Below, in pieces: positions 32,675 through 42,730 of a stretch of 64,000 nt of DNA. Source of the DNA: Pseudomonas sp. R28(2017) (lineage in GTDB: Bacteria; Pseudomonadota; Gammaproteobacteria; Pseudomonadales; Pseudomonadaceae); assembly GCF_002112505.1 (NCBI RefSeq), contig NZ_NEHW01000003.1, positions 434,001 to 498,000 on the forward strand, in the 5' to 3' direction. Below the pieces are notes generated by a model, which did not search any database, had not been told where the DNA came from, and saw only the letters and a list, made by a program, of their open reading frames with translations. Positions within the stretch are counted from its first letter, which is position 1, and every line of letters begins with the position of its first letter. The translations under genes were made by a program, and so were the position numbers.

Positions 32675-33607
32675 TCAGTTCTTGTCCTGGCAGTCCAGCT
32701 GCAGGTTGGCCTGGGTGATGTTGCTTTCTGCCGGCACGCTGCGGGTCAGCCAGACATTGCCGCCAATGGTCGAGCCTTTGCCAATGGTAATCCGCCCCAG
32801 GATCGTCGCCCCGGCATAGATCACCACGTCGTCCTCGACGATCGGGTGGCGCGCCAGCCCCTTGTGCAGCGTGCCCGACTCGTCGCTGGGGAAGCGCTTG
32901 GCGCCCAAGGTAACCGCCTGGTAGATGCGCACCCGCTCACCGATGATCGCGGTCTCGCCAATCACCACACCGGTACCGTGGTCGATGAAGAAGCTCTGGC
33001 CGATCTGCGCACCGGGGTGAATGTCGATACCGGTGGCCGAATGCGCCAGTTCCGAGCTGATCCGCGCCAGCAGCGGCAACCCCGCCTGGTAAAGATGGTG
33101 AGCCAGGCGGTGGTGGATGATCGCCAGGATGCCCGGATAGCACAGCAACACCTCGTCTACGCTGCGCGCCGCCGGGTCGCCGTGATAGGCCGCCAGCACG
33201 TCGGTATCGAGCAGCACACGCAGGCCCGGCAGGGCCGCCGCAAAGCCCTGGATCAAACGCAGAGCCTGGGCGTCGATGCCCTCCAGTTCCGCCTTGCTCT
33301 GGCGCGCGGCATAACGCAGTTCCAGCCGCGCCTGTGCCAGCAATGCGGTCAGCGCCGCATCGAGGGTATGGCCGACGTAGAAGTCCTCGCTCTCTTCACG
33401 CAGGTCGACCGGGCCCAGGCGCATCGGGAACAACGCACCGCACAGCTGCTCGAGAATCTGCCGCATGGCCTCGCGCGAAGGCAGCTCGCGCCCGCCCTGC
33501 TCGCCGCTGCTGCGGCCATTGCGGCTGCGCCATTGCTCGCGGGCTCCGCGCAGGCCACTGACGATGTTATGCAGTTGCCAGTGCCCAGATGAAGGTTGTT
33601 CGCTCAC
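32675..33607 (-). CDS. Serine O-acetyltransferase, EpsC-type
   Basis: Makes O-acetylserine from serine and acetyl-CoA, the carbon skeleton for cysteine synthesis. The 310-residue protein has an N-terminal helical domain and a C-terminal left-handed beta-helix with hexapeptide repeats (GIDIHPGAQIGQSFFIDHGTGVVIGETAIIG, IYAGATILGRITIGKGSTIGGNVWL). It is longer than E. coli CysE (273) and of the EpsC/SrpH-like subgroup. Its place between tau and tcy suits sulfur-starvation expression. The minus-strand start MSEQPSSGHW is used. Confidence 0.93.
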   Translation of the reverse strand: MSEQPSSGHWQLHNIVSGLRGAREQWRSRNGRSSGEQGGRELPSREAMRQILEQLCGALFPMRLGPVDLREESEDFYVGHTLDAALTALLAQARLELRYAARQSKAELEGIDAQALRLIQGFAAALPGLRVLLDTDVLAAYHGDPAARSVDEVLLCYPGILAIIHHRLAHHLYQAGLPLLARISSELAHSATGIDIHPGAQIGQSFFIDHGTGVVIGETAIIGERVRIYQAVTLGAKRFPSDESGTLHKGLARHPIVEDDVVIYAGATILGRITIGKGSTIGGNVWLTRSVPAESNITQANLQLDCQDKN

Positions 33608-33688
33608 GGTGTTCTCCTGCCGAAGGTGGCCAATCTGTCGTTATGCGATCCACTCTACGGCAAATCCGCCCCTTGGAAAAAACAACGC

Positions 33689-33698
33689 TTTATTCCAT
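33689..33698. promoter_or_regulatory. TTTATTCCAT element upstream of serine acetyltransferase
   Basis: Exact copy of the ten bases found upstream of ssuA, 82 bases before the acetyltransferase start in the gap divergent from tcyJ. Candidate shared activator (CysB-like) site. Confidence 0.35.
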
Positions 33699-33787
33699 CC
33701 TGCGCTAAGTCGGGCATAAGCCGCGATGACGGCGGCAGTATCCTGGCCTACCCTCAAAGCAGCCAAAACCTAGCACAGATCAAAACG

Positions 33788-33842
33788 GAAATAAGAAAAT
33801 AAGTTTTTATTATTTCCTGGCCTATGCAGCCAACTCTATAGT
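33788..33842 (+). promoter_or_regulatory. Candidate tcyJ promoter with AT-rich activator region
   Basis: An AT-rich dyad-like block (AAATAAG...TTATTATTT, about 33788-33814) is followed by TATAGT (33837-33842), a plausible -10 box about 40 bases before the tcyJ start. The -35 is poor, as expected for an activated promoter. Confidence 0.4.
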
Positions 33843-33880
33843 CGCCACCCACTACTTCCACAACAAGCGCGGGGCCTGAC

Positions 33881-34675
33881 ATGTCGAAATTTGCCAAACC
33901 GCTTCTCAACGCCAGCCTGGCCATCCTGCTAGGTGCCGGCCTGTTCGGCCAGGCCTTCGCCGGCGAGCAACTGAAGACCATCCAGGAAAAAGGCGTGATC
34001 AACGTCGGCCTGGAGGGCACCTACCCGCCGTTCAGCTTCCAGGATGAAAACGGCAAGCTGACCGGCTTCGAGGTCGAGCTGTCCGAGTTGCTGGCCAAGG
34101 AGCTGGGGGTCAAGGCCAAGATCCAGCCGACCAAATGGGACGGCATCCTCGCCGCGCTGGAGTCCAAGCGCCTGGACGTGGTGGTCAACCAGGTGACCAT
34201 CTCCGAGGAGCGCAAGAAGAAGTACGACTTCTCCGAGCCTTACACCATCTCCGGCATCCAGGCGCTGATCCTGAAGAAGAAGGCCGAGCAGCTGAATATC
34301 AAGGGCGCGCAGGACCTGGCCGGCAAGAAGGTCGGCGTGGGCCTGGGCACCAACTACGAGCAATGGGTGAAGCAGGACGTGCCGAAGGCGGATGTGCGCA
34401 CCTATGAAGACGACCCGAGCAAGTTCGCCGACCTGCGCAACGGCCGCATCGACGCCATCCTGATCGACCGCCTGGCCGCACTGGAATACGCCCAGAAGGC
34501 CAAGGACACCGAACTGGCCGGCGATGCGTTCTCGCGCCTGGAAAGCGGCGTGGCCCTGCGCAAGGGCGAGCCTGAACTGCTGGCAGCGATCAACAAGGCC
34601 ATCGACAAGCTCAAGGCCGACGGCACGCTGGCCAAGCTGTCCGAGAAATACTTCGGTGCCGATGTCACCCAATGA
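33881..34675 (+). CDS. tcyJ: Cystine-binding periplasmic protein
   Basis: Substrate-binding protein (FliY/TcyJ type) of the cystine importer, 264 residues with signal peptide (LLNASLAILLGAGLFGQAFA). Family segments are INVGLEGTYPPFSFQDENGKLTGFEVEL, KWDGILAALESKRLDVVVNQVTIS and VGLGTNYEQWVK. It contains no cysteine and no internal methionine. First gene of tcyJLN; overlaps tcyL by four bases (ATGA). Confidence 0.94.
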   Translation: MSKFAKPLLNASLAILLGAGLFGQAFAGEQLKTIQEKGVINVGLEGTYPPFSFQDENGKLTGFEVELSELLAKELGVKAKIQPTKWDGILAALESKRLDVVVNQVTISEERKKKYDFSEPYTISGIQALILKKKAEQLNIKGAQDLAGKKVGVGLGTNYEQWVKQDVPKADVRTYEDDPSKFADLRNGRIDAILIDRLAALEYAQKAKDTELAGDAFSRLESGVALRKGEPELLAAINKAIDKLKADGTLAKLSEKYFGADVTQ

Positions 34676-35340
34676 TCGCTGAAAGCCTGCAACTCGTTGC
34701 CGACTCCACGCCCTTCCTGCTGAAGGGCGCGGGTTATACGGTGCTGCTCAGCGTTGGCGGCATGTTCTTCGGCCTGGTGCTGGGCTTTGCCCTGGCGCTG
34801 ATGCGGTTGTCGAAGATCCTGCCGCTGAACTGGCTGGCCCGGGTCTATGTGTCGTTCTTCCGTGGCACGCCGCTGCTGGTGCAGCTGTTCGTGATCTACT
34901 TCGGCATGCCGCAGATCGGCATCGAGCTCGACCCGATCCCGGCCTCGCTGATCGGCCTGTCACTGAACATGGCGGCCTACATCTGCGAGATCCTGCGGGC
35001 GGCGATCTCCTCGATCGACCGTGGCCAGTGGGAAGCCGCCGCCAGCATCGGCATGACCCGCACCCAGGCCATGCGCCGGGCGATCCTGCCCCAGGCGCTG
35101 CGCACCGCACTGCCGCCCCTGGGCAACAGCTTCATCTCGCTGGTCAAGGACACCGCGCTGGCCGCGACCATCCAGGTGCCAGAGCTGTTCCGCCAGGCGC
35201 AGCTGATCACCGCGCGCACCTTTGAAGTATTCACCATGTACCTGGCCGTTGCAGTGATCTACTGGGTCCTCTGCAGCATCCTCGCGCACTTCCAGAACCG
35301 CATGGAAGCGCGGGTCAACCAGCACGACCAGGAGCAATGA
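34672..35340 (+). CDS. tcyL: Cystine ABC transporter permease
   Basis: Polar amino-acid-type permease, 222 residues, with the HisM/GlnP signature: SFFRGTPLLVQLFVIYFGMPQIG, then EAAASIGMTRTQAMRRAILPQALRTALPPLGNSFI. It overlaps tcyJ and ends one base before tcyN. Probably a homodimer in the membrane. Confidence 0.94.
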   Translation: MIAESLQLVADSTPFLLKGAGYTVLLSVGGMFFGLVLGFALALMRLSKILPLNWLARVYVSFFRGTPLLVQLFVIYFGMPQIGIELDPIPASLIGLSLNMAAYICEILRAAISSIDRGQWEAAASIGMTRTQAMRRAILPQALRTALPPLGNSFISLVKDTALAATIQVPELFRQAQLITARTFEVFTMYLAVAVIYWVLCSILAHFQNRMEARVNQHDQEQ

Positions 35341-35341
35341 G

Positions 35342-36103
<762 letters not shown>

Positions 36104-36118
36104 AAGTCTCGGCTGGAT

Positions 36119-36193
36119 TCTTCGCGGGCACGCCCGCTCCCACATTGATCGGTGTACGCAGCACGCTGTGGGAGCGGGCGTGCCCGCGAAGAA
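36119..36193. repeat. REP pair (inverted)
   Basis: Copies CGCGGGCACGCCCGCTCCC and GGGAGCGGGCGTGCCCGCG with a short spacer, between tcyN and the sfnB operon. Confidence 0.9.
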
Positions 36194-36277
36194 ATCCCTC
36201 TTCTAAACATATTCCAAAGAGTTAGTTCATAAAGTTTTGATAAGCCATTAGGGTATATGAACCGGACCACCGGACCA

Positions 36278-36289
36278 GCAAACGTTTGT
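36278..36289. promoter_or_regulatory. Near-palindrome GCAAACGTTTGT upstream of sfnB operon
   Basis: Shares the CAAACGTTTG core with the palindrome in the porin/tau control region. It lies 47-58 bases before the first sfnB-type gene, in an otherwise AT-rich promoter region. I found no clear sigma-54 -24/-12 pair. Confidence 0.4.
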
Positions 36290-36335
36290 CGCCATCAGCT
36301 GAAGCGACGCATCCACTTTGTGAGGTTCGGTTCTG

Positions 36336-37577
36336 ATGACCACCCAGCCAAATACCCCATACCACAGCGACCTCGACAGCTCGCCCCTGCTACTGCCGGC
36401 CAAGGTACTGCGCAACGACGCCGAAGCCCTGCAAGCCGCCCGTGAACTGGCCGCCAGCGCCCGCGAGCAGGCCGCCCGCCGCGACCAGCAGCGCAAACTG
36501 CCCTGGGCAGAAATCGAACAGTTCACCCGCAGCGGCCTGGGCAGCATCAGCGTGCCCAAGGCCTACGGCGGCCCGGACGTCTCGTTCGCCACTGTCGCCG
36601 AGGTATTCCGCCTGATCAGCGCCGCCGACCCGGCCCTGGGGCAGATCCCGCAGAACCAGTTCGGCATGCTGCAACTGCTGCGCCTGACCGCCACCGAGGC
36701 CCAACAGGCGCTGATCTTCCGCAGCGTGCTGGACGGCTGGCGCATCGGCAACGCCGGCCCCGAGCGCGGCACCAAGGACACCCTGACGCTCAAGGCCAGG
36801 ATCACCCGCAGGGGTGACGGCTATCGCATCAGCGGTGAGAAGTTCTACTCCACCGGCGCACTGTTCGCCCACTGGGTGGCGGTCAAGGCACTGGACGACG
36901 AAGGCCGCCAGCGCCTGGCCTTTGTCCGCCGTGGCAGCCCGGGGCTGCGCATCGTCGACGACTGGTCCGGCTTCGGCCAGCGCACCACCGCCAGCGGTAC
37001 CGTGCTGCTCGACCAGGTACCGGTGGACGCCGAACTGGTCATCGACAACTGGCGCCAGCGCGACATCCCCAATATCCAGGGTGCGGCCTCGCAGCTGATC
37101 CAGGCGGCCATCGATGCCGGCATCGCCGAGGCCGCCATCGACGACGCCATCGCATTCGTCCGCGATAAGTCCCGGCCCTGGATCGAAGCCAAGGTCGAGC
37201 GCGCCAGCGATGACCCTTACGTGATTGCCGACATCGGCCGCCTGAAGCTTGAGCTGCATGCCGCCGAGGCGCTGCTGCGCAAGGCCGCGCGCGTGCTCGA
37301 CGAGGTCAACGCCGGGCCGGTCGATGCTGCTGGCGCCGCGCGGGCGTCGATTGCCGTGGCCGAGGCCAAGGTGCTGACCACCGAGATCTCGCTGCAGGCC
37401 AGCGAGAAGCTGTTCGAGCTGGCGGGCAGCCGCGCGAGCCTGGCCGAGTTCAACCTCGACCGCCACTGGCGCAATGCCCGGGTGCACACCCTGCACGACC
37501 CGGTGCGCTGGAAGTACCACGCGGTTGGCGCCTACCACCTCAACGGCACCCTGCCCGCCCGGCATTCATGGATCTGA
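36336..37577 (+). CDS. SfnB-family sulfur acquisition oxidoreductase (first copy)
   Basis: Flavoprotein of the acyl-CoA dehydrogenase superfamily, DszC/SfnB branch, 413 residues. Typical segments are ISVPKAYGGPDVSFATVAEVFRLISAADPALGQIPQNQF, ISGEKFYSTGALFAHWVAVKA and the C-terminal HWRNARVHTLHDPVRWKYHA. DszC-type enzymes use FMNH2 to oxygenate sulfur compounds. It contains one internal Met and no Cys. It is followed after 12 bases by a paralogue, then by an LLM monooxygenase. The substrate is unknown. Confidence 0.88.
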   Translation: MTTQPNTPYHSDLDSSPLLLPAKVLRNDAEALQAARELAASAREQAARRDQQRKLPWAEIEQFTRSGLGSISVPKAYGGPDVSFATVAEVFRLISAADPALGQIPQNQFGMLQLLRLTATEAQQALIFRSVLDGWRIGNAGPERGTKDTLTLKARITRRGDGYRISGEKFYSTGALFAHWVAVKALDDEGRQRLAFVRRGSPGLRIVDDWSGFGQRTTASGTVLLDQVPVDAELVIDNWRQRDIPNIQGAASQLIQAAIDAGIAEAAIDDAIAFVRDKSRPWIEAKVERASDDPYVIADIGRLKLELHAAEALLRKAARVLDEVNAGPVDAAGAARASIAVAEAKVLTTEISLQASEKLFELAGSRASLAEFNLDRHWRNARVHTLHDPVRWKYHAVGAYHLNGTLPARHSWI

Positions 37578-37589
37578 TTCGAGGCCACC

Positions 37590-38771
37590 ATGACAACATC
37601 CGTTATCACCAGCGACAGTCAAGCCCTGGCTGTCGCGGAACACGTCGCCCAGCAACTCAAACGCGACAGCGCCCTGCGCGACCGCGAACGCCGCCTGCCC
37701 CACGCCGAACTGGAGCTGTTTACCCGCTCCGGGCTGTGGGCCATCAGCGTACCGAAGGCCTTCGGTGGCGCTGGCGTGTCCAACGTCACCCTGGCCCAGG
37801 TCATCGCCCGTATCGCCCAGGCCGATGCTTCGCTCGGGCAGATCCCGCAGAACCACTTCTACGCCCTGGAAGTGCTACGGATAAACGGCAGCCCCGAGCA
37901 GCAGCGGCGCCTGTATGCCGAAGTGCTGGCAGGCCGCCGCTTCGGTAACGCCTTGGCCGAACTGGGCACGAAAACCGCCCACGACCGCACCACCCGCCTG
38001 ACCCGCGACGGCACCGGTTACCGCATCAACGGCCGCAAGTTCTACGCCACCGGCGCGCTCTATGCGCAGCGTATCCCGACCTCGGTGATCGACGACCAAG
38101 GCCGCCAGCAACTGGCCTTCGTCCCCGCCGACAGCCAGGGCCTGCAGGTGATCGACGACTGGAGCGGCTTCGGCCAGCGCACCACCGGCAGCGGATCGGT
38201 GACGTTCGACAACGTCTGGGTCGATGCAGACGACGTGGTGCCGTTCCAGAGCGCCTTCGAGCGCCCGACCCCGGTCGGCCCGCTGGCGCAGATTCTTCAT
38301 GCGGCCATCGACACCGGCATCGCCCGCGCCGCCCTGGAGGATGCCCTGCACTTCGTGCGCACACGCAGCCGGCCATGGGTCGACTCCGGCCTGGACAAAG
38401 CCAGCGACGACCCGCTGACCCTGAAGAGCTTCGGCCAGCTGGTGATCCGCCTGCATGCCGCCGAAGCGTTGCTCGAACGCGCCGGCGAGTTCCTTGACCG
38501 AGCCCAGGCCGACAGCCAGGCCGACAGCGTGGCGGCCGCCTCCATCGCCGTTGCCGAAGCACGGGCGATCAGCACGGAGGTATCGCTCGCCGCCGGCACC
38601 ACCCTGTTCGAGCTGGCCGGCAGCCAGGCCACCCTGGCCGAGCACAACCTCGACCGCCACTGGCGCAACGCCCGCGTGCACACCCTGCACGACCCGGTGC
38701 GCTGGAAGTACCACGCCATCGGCAACTACTACCTGAACAACGAAAACCCACCACGCCGGGGGACCATCTGA
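37590..38771 (+). CDS. SfnB-family sulfur acquisition oxidoreductase (second copy)
   Basis: A 393-residue paralogue of the preceding protein, with matching segments ISVPKAFGGAGVSNVTLAQVIARIAQADASLGQIPQNHF, INGRKFYATGALYAQ and HWRNARVHTLHDPVRWKYHA. Its whole sequence has no cysteine and no methionine after the initiator. It overlaps the LLM monooxygenase gene by one base (TGATG). The pair probably arose by tandem duplication and may act on different substrates or as a heteromer. Confidence 0.88.
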   Translation: MTTSVITSDSQALAVAEHVAQQLKRDSALRDRERRLPHAELELFTRSGLWAISVPKAFGGAGVSNVTLAQVIARIAQADASLGQIPQNHFYALEVLRINGSPEQQRRLYAEVLAGRRFGNALAELGTKTAHDRTTRLTRDGTGYRINGRKFYATGALYAQRIPTSVIDDQGRQQLAFVPADSQGLQVIDDWSGFGQRTTGSGSVTFDNVWVDADDVVPFQSAFERPTPVGPLAQILHAAIDTGIARAALEDALHFVRTRSRPWVDSGLDKASDDPLTLKSFGQLVIRLHAAEALLERAGEFLDRAQADSQADSVAAASIAVAEARAISTEVSLAAGTTLFELAGSQATLAEHNLDRHWRNARVHTLHDPVRWKYHAIGNYYLNNENPPRRGTI

Positions 38772-40162
38772 TGGCCAAGCAGATCCTGCTCAATGCCTTC
38801 AACATGAACTGCATCGGGCACATCAACCATGGCCTGTGGACCCACCCACGGGACACCTCGACCCAGTACAAGACCCTGGAATACTGGACCGACCTGGCGC
38901 GCCTGCTGGAGCGCGGGCTGTTCGACGGCCTGTTCATCGCCGACATCGTCGGCACCTATGACATCTACGGCAATTCCGTCGACGTGACCCTCAAGGAGTC
39001 GATCCAGCTGCCGGTCAACGACCCGCTGCTGCTGGTCTCGGCGATGGCCGCCGTGACCCGCAACCTGGGCTTCGGCCTCACCGCCAACCTCACCTACGAG
39101 GCGCCATACCTGTTCGCCCGGCGCCTTTCCACCCTCGACCACCTGAGCAACGGCCGGGTCGGCTGGAACATCGTCACCGGTTACCTCGACAGTGCCGCCC
39201 GCGCCATGGGCCTGGAACAGCAGCCCGAGCACGACCGCCGCTACGACCAGGCCGACGAATACCTGCAGGTGCTGTACAAGCTGCTGGAGGGCAGCTGGGC
39301 CGATGATGCCGTGGTCAACGACCGCACACGCCGGGTGTACGCCGAGCCAGGCAAGGTGCGCAAGGTCCGCCACCAGGGCGAGTTCTACAAGGTCGAGGGC
39401 TACCACCTCTGCGAACCCTCGCCACAACGCACACCCGTGCTGTTCCAGGCGGGCAGCTCGCCGCGCGGCCTGGCGTTCGCCGGCAACCATGCCGAATGCG
39501 TGTTCATCAGCGGCCAGGACAAGGCCGCCACCCGCGCCCAGGTCGACAAGGTCCGCGCCGCCGCCCAGGCCGCCGGCCGCGATCCGCAGGCGGTGAAGGT
39601 GTTCATGGGCATCACGGTGATCGTCGCGCCCACCGAGCAGCAGGCCCAGGCCAAGTACGCCGAGTACCTGCAGCATGCCAGTGCGGAGGCCGGCGTGGCG
39701 CACTTCGCCGCCTCTACCGGCATCGATTTCGCCGCCTACGGGCTGGACGACCCGATCGGCGCCAGCAAGGGCAACGCCATCCAGTCGGCCACTCGCCAAT
39801 TGCAGGATAACGCCTGGACCCGCCGCCGCCTGCTGGAGCAGCACGCCCTGGGCGGGCGCTATGTGACCTTGGTCGGCGCGCCGGATCAGGTTGCCGAGCA
39901 GCTGATCGCCTGGGTCGACGAAACCGGCCTGGACGGTTTCAACCTGACCCGCACCGTCACCCCGGAAAGCTACGAAGACTTCATCGAACTGGTGGTCCCG
40001 CAACTGCAGCAGCGTGGCCGCTACAAGACCGCCTACGCCGACGGCACCCTGCGCCAGAAGCTGTTCGCCAGCGATCACCCGCACCTGCCCGCCGACCACC
40101 CAGGTTCCACCTACCGCAACACCTCTACCCCTGCCCCGACTGGAGCCCTGCACCATGCTTGA
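38771..40162 (+). CDS. LLM-class FMN-dependent monooxygenase (NtaA/SnaA/DszA group)
   Basis: Luciferase-like monooxygenase of 463 residues. It starts MAKQILLNAFNMNCIGHINHGLW and has GRVGWNIVTGYLDSAARAMGLE and YKVEGYHLCEPSPQRTPVLFQAGSSPRG, all typical of the NtaA/SnaA/DszA group, which uses FMNH2 and O2. DszA opens a dibenzothiophene sulfone; close relatives attack other sulfones or chelators. Its location between sfnB genes and a methionine-type importer supports an organosulfur substrate. The last residues overlap the start of the next gene by eight bases. Confidence 0.9.
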   Translation: MAKQILLNAFNMNCIGHINHGLWTHPRDTSTQYKTLEYWTDLARLLERGLFDGLFIADIVGTYDIYGNSVDVTLKESIQLPVNDPLLLVSAMAAVTRNLGFGLTANLTYEAPYLFARRLSTLDHLSNGRVGWNIVTGYLDSAARAMGLEQQPEHDRRYDQADEYLQVLYKLLEGSWADDAVVNDRTRRVYAEPGKVRKVRHQGEFYKVEGYHLCEPSPQRTPVLFQAGSSPRGLAFAGNHAECVFISGQDKAATRAQVDKVRAAAQAAGRDPQAVKVFMGITVIVAPTEQQAQAKYAEYLQHASAEAGVAHFAASTGIDFAAYGLDDPIGASKGNAIQSATRQLQDNAWTRRRLLEQHALGGRYVTLVGAPDQVAEQLIAWVDETGLDGFNLTRTVTPESYEDFIELVVPQLQQRGRYKTAYADGTLRQKLFASDHPHLPADHPGSTYRNTSTPAPTGALHHA

Positions 40163-40955
40163 GAAACTGTTCCGGCCCGTCGCGGCCATCGCCATCACCC
40201 TCGGCCTGTCCACCAGTGCATTCGCTGCCGAACCACTGAAGATCGGTACCACGGCCGCCTTCGCCATCCCCTTGGAGGCGGCAGTGGAAGAAGCCCACAA
40301 GCAAGGCCTGGAGGTGAAGCTGATCGAGTTCAGCGACTGGATCGCGCCGAATGTCAGCCTCAACAGCGGCGACATCGACGTTAACTACTTCCAGCACATC
40401 CCCTTCCTGGAGAACGCCAAAGCTGCGGCCGGTTTCAACCTGGTGCCCTATGCCCCGGGCATCATCAACAACGTCGGCCTGTACTCGAAAAAGTACAAAA
40501 GCTTCGCCGAGCTGCCCGAGGGCGCCAGCGTGGCCATCGCCAACGACCCGATCAACAGCGGCCGGGGCCTGCAGCTGCTGGCCAAGGCCGGCTTGATCAC
40601 GCTCAAGCCGGGTGTCGGCTACAAGGCCACCGAGGACGACATCGTCGCCAACCCGAAAAAGCTGAAGATCCTGCAGGTCGAAGCGGTACAACTGGTGCGC
40701 GCCTATGACGACGCCGACCTGGTCCAGGGCTACCCGGCCTATATCCGCCTGGCCAACAGCTTCGATGCCACGTCGGCGCTGCTGTTCGATGGCCTGGAAA
40801 ACAAGGAATACGTGATCCAGTTCGTCATCCGCCCGCAAAGCAAGGACGACCCGCGCCTGGCCAAGTTCGTCGATATCTACCAACACTCGCCGGCCGTGCG
40901 CGCGGCGCTGAACAAGGCCCATGGCAACCTGTACCAGGCCGGTTGGGAGGGCTGA
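40155..40955 (+). CDS. metQ: MetQ/NlpA-family substrate-binding protein
   Basis: Methionine-type binding protein, 266 residues with signal peptide ([18 protein letters not shown]). Cleavage is after AFA rather than at a lipobox, so it seems soluble and periplasmic. Family motifs are [31 protein letters not shown] and [23 protein letters not shown]. It has no cysteine and no internal methionine, and so lacks a lipid-anchor Cys. It may bind a sulfur compound other than methionine, given its operon with the monooxygenases. The ATG at 40155 lies within the end of the preceding gene. Confidence 0.9.
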   Translation: MLEKLFRPVAAIAITLGLSTSAFAAEPLKIGTTAAFAIPLEAAVEEAHKQGLEVKLIEFSDWIAPNVSLNSGDIDVNYFQHIPFLENAKAAAGFNLVPYAPGIINNVGLYSKKYKSFAELPEGASVAIANDPINSGRGLQLLAKAGLITLKPGVGYKATEDDIVANPKKLKILQVEAVQLVRAYDDADLVQGYPAYIRLANSFDATSALLFDGLENKEYVIQFVIRPQSKDDPRLAKFVDIYQHSPAVRAALNKAHGNLYQAGWEG

Positions 40956-40956
40956 C

Positions 40957-42066
40957 ATGAGCCAGGCCAACGCGCTCAGGGCGCCCACCGCACAACCATC
41001 GCCGCCAACGGCCAGGGAGCAGGCCCTGCGCCCGGAGGTCAACCAAGCCCATGTCCGTTTCATCGGGCTGGGCAAGACCTACCCAGGCCAGCAGCAACCG
41101 GCGCTGCACGGCATCGACCTGAACATCCGCCGTGGCGAAATCTTCGGCATCATCGGCCGCAGCGGCGCGGGCAAGTCGTCGCTGCTGCGCACCATCAACC
41201 GCCTCGAGCAGCCGAGCCAGGGCCGCGTGCTGATCGACCAGGTGGACATCGCACCGTTCGACGAGGACCGCCTGGTGGCGCTGCGCCGGCGCATCGGCAT
41301 GATCTTCCAGCACTTCAACCTGATGTCGGCCAAGACCGTGTGGCAGAACGTCGAGCTGCCGCTGAAGGTGGCGGGCGTGGCCAAGGCCGAGCGCCAGCGC
41401 AAGGTGCGCGAGCTGCTGGAGCTGGTCGGCCTGCAGGAAAAGCATCAGCTCTACCCGGCGCAGCTGTCCGGCGGCCAGAAGCAGCGGGTCGGCATCGCCC
41501 GGGCGCTGGTGCATGACCCGGAAATTCTGCTGTGCGACGAAGCCACCTCGGCCCTGGACCCCGAGACCACGGCGTCGATCCTCGAACTGCTGCGCGACAT
41601 CAACCAGCGCCTGGGCCTGACCGTGGTGCTGATCACCCACGAAATGGCCGTGATCCGCGACATCTGCCAGCGCGTGGTGGTGCTGGAGCGTGGCGCGGTG
41701 GTCGAACAGGGCGAGGTCTGGCGCGTGTTCGGCAGCCCACGCCATGAGGTCACCCGCACCCTGCTCGCGCCGTTGCAGACCAAGCTGCCCGCGGCTTTGC
41801 AGGCAAGCCTGCGGGCCAGCCCGGCAGGCCGTGACAGCGCAGTGGTGCTCAAATTGACCCTGCTCGGCGAGCCCGCGCTGTCCGACCTGTTCACTGAGTT
41901 GGGCGGGCGCGTGCGCCTGCTCCAGGGTGGCGTGGAAACCATCGGCGAGCAGGCCCTGGGGCAGCTGATCCTGTCGATCCAGGGTTCGCCGCACGACACG
42001 CATCAATTGCTCGAACGCGCCCGCCGCTGGGCCGAAGACGTGGAGGTACTGGGCCATGTGGTTTGA
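40957..42066 (+). CDS. metN: Methionine-type ABC transporter ATPase MetN
   Basis: ATPase of a MetNIQ importer, 369 residues: a 30-residue N-terminal extension, then Walker [11 protein letters not shown]-loop [18 protein letters not shown], signature [15 protein letters not shown] and Walker [15 protein letters not shown]-terminal NIL regulatory domain (about 285-360) allows substrate feedback in known MetN proteins. Start ATG 40957, one base after metQ. It overlaps metI by 11 bases. Confidence 0.94.
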   Translation: MSQANALRAPTAQPSPPTAREQALRPEVNQAHVRFIGLGKTYPGQQQPALHGIDLNIRRGEIFGIIGRSGAGKSSLLRTINRLEQPSQGRVLIDQVDIAPFDEDRLVALRRRIGMIFQHFNLMSAKTVWQNVELPLKVAGVAKAERQRKVRELLELVGLQEKHQLYPAQLSGGQKQRVGIARALVHDPEILLCDEATSALDPETTASILELLRDINQRLGLTVVLITHEMAVIRDICQRVVVLERGAVVEQGEVWRVFGSPRHEVTRTLLAPLQTKLPAALQASLRASPAGRDSAVVLKLTLLGEPALSDLFTELGGRVRLLQGGVETIGEQALGQLILSIQGSPHDTHQLLERARRWAEDVEVLGHVV

Positions 42067-42700
42067 TCGCTTGCTCGAAGGCCTGCTCGACACCCTGCTG
42101 ATGGTGGGCGTGTCTTCTTTGATCGCGTTGCTGGTGGGTGTGCCGATGGCGGTGCTGCTGGTCACCAGTGACAAAGGCGGCATCTTCGAGGCCCCGTTGC
42201 TGAACCGGGTGCTGGGCGCCTTCGTCAACCTGTTCCGCTCGATCCCGTTCCTGATCCTGATGGTCGCGCTGATCCCCTTCACCCGGCTGGTGGTGGGTAC
42301 CACCTACGGCGTGTGGGCCGCCGTGGTGCCGCTGACCATCGCGGCCACGCCGTTCTTCGCGCGGATTGCCGAAGTCAGCCTGCGCGAGGTCGACCACGGC
42401 CTGGTCGAGGCGGCGCAAGCCATGGGCTGCCGGCGTTGGCACATCGTCTGGCATGTCCTGCTGCCCGAGGCGCTGCCGGGGATCGTCGGTGGGTTCACCA
42501 TTACCTTGGTGACACTGATCAACTCGTCAGCCATGGCCGGGGCGATTGGCGCGGGAGGGCTGGGGGATATTGCCTATCGGTATGGGTACCAGCGCTTCGA
42601 CAGCCAGATCATGTTAACCGTGATTGCCATGCTGGTGGCCTTGGTGGCACTGATCCAGCTGGGTGGGGACCGGTTGGCGAAAGGCTTGAACAAGCGTTAG
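42056..42700 (+). CDS. metI: Methionine-type ABC transporter permease MetI
   Basis: Inner-membrane permease, 214 residues, MetI type: [50 protein letters not shown] and the coupling loop [29 protein letters not shown]. It overlaps metN. Last gene of the sfnB-LLM-met operon; a strong GC hairpin follows. Confidence 0.94.
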   Translation: MWFDRLLEGLLDTLLMVGVSSLIALLVGVPMAVLLVTSDKGGIFEAPLLNRVLGAFVNLFRSIPFLILMVALIPFTRLVVGTTYGVWAAVVPLTIAATPFFARIAEVSLREVDHGLVEAAQAMGCRRWHIVWHVLLPEALPGIVGGFTITLVTLINSSAMAGAIGAGGLGDIAYRYGYQRFDSQIMLTVIAMLVALVALIQLGGDRLAKGLNKR

Positions 42701-42704
42701 CCCT

Positions 42705-42723
42705 GGGGCCGCAAAGCGGCCCC
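42705..42723. terminator. GC hairpin between metI and the GGDEF/EAL gene
   Basis: Perfect 8-base stem GGGGCCGC/GCGGCCCC with loop AAA at the end of two convergent genes. There is no T-run, so termination is probable rather than certain; similar hairpins flank several REP pairs here. Confidence 0.5.
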
Positions 42724-42730
42724 GGCTGTC

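Noticed and set aside
36195..36335. Sigma-54 promoter for the sfnB operon
   Set aside because: Some sfn genes elsewhere depend on sigma-54, but I could not find a GG-N10-GC pair in good context in this leader.
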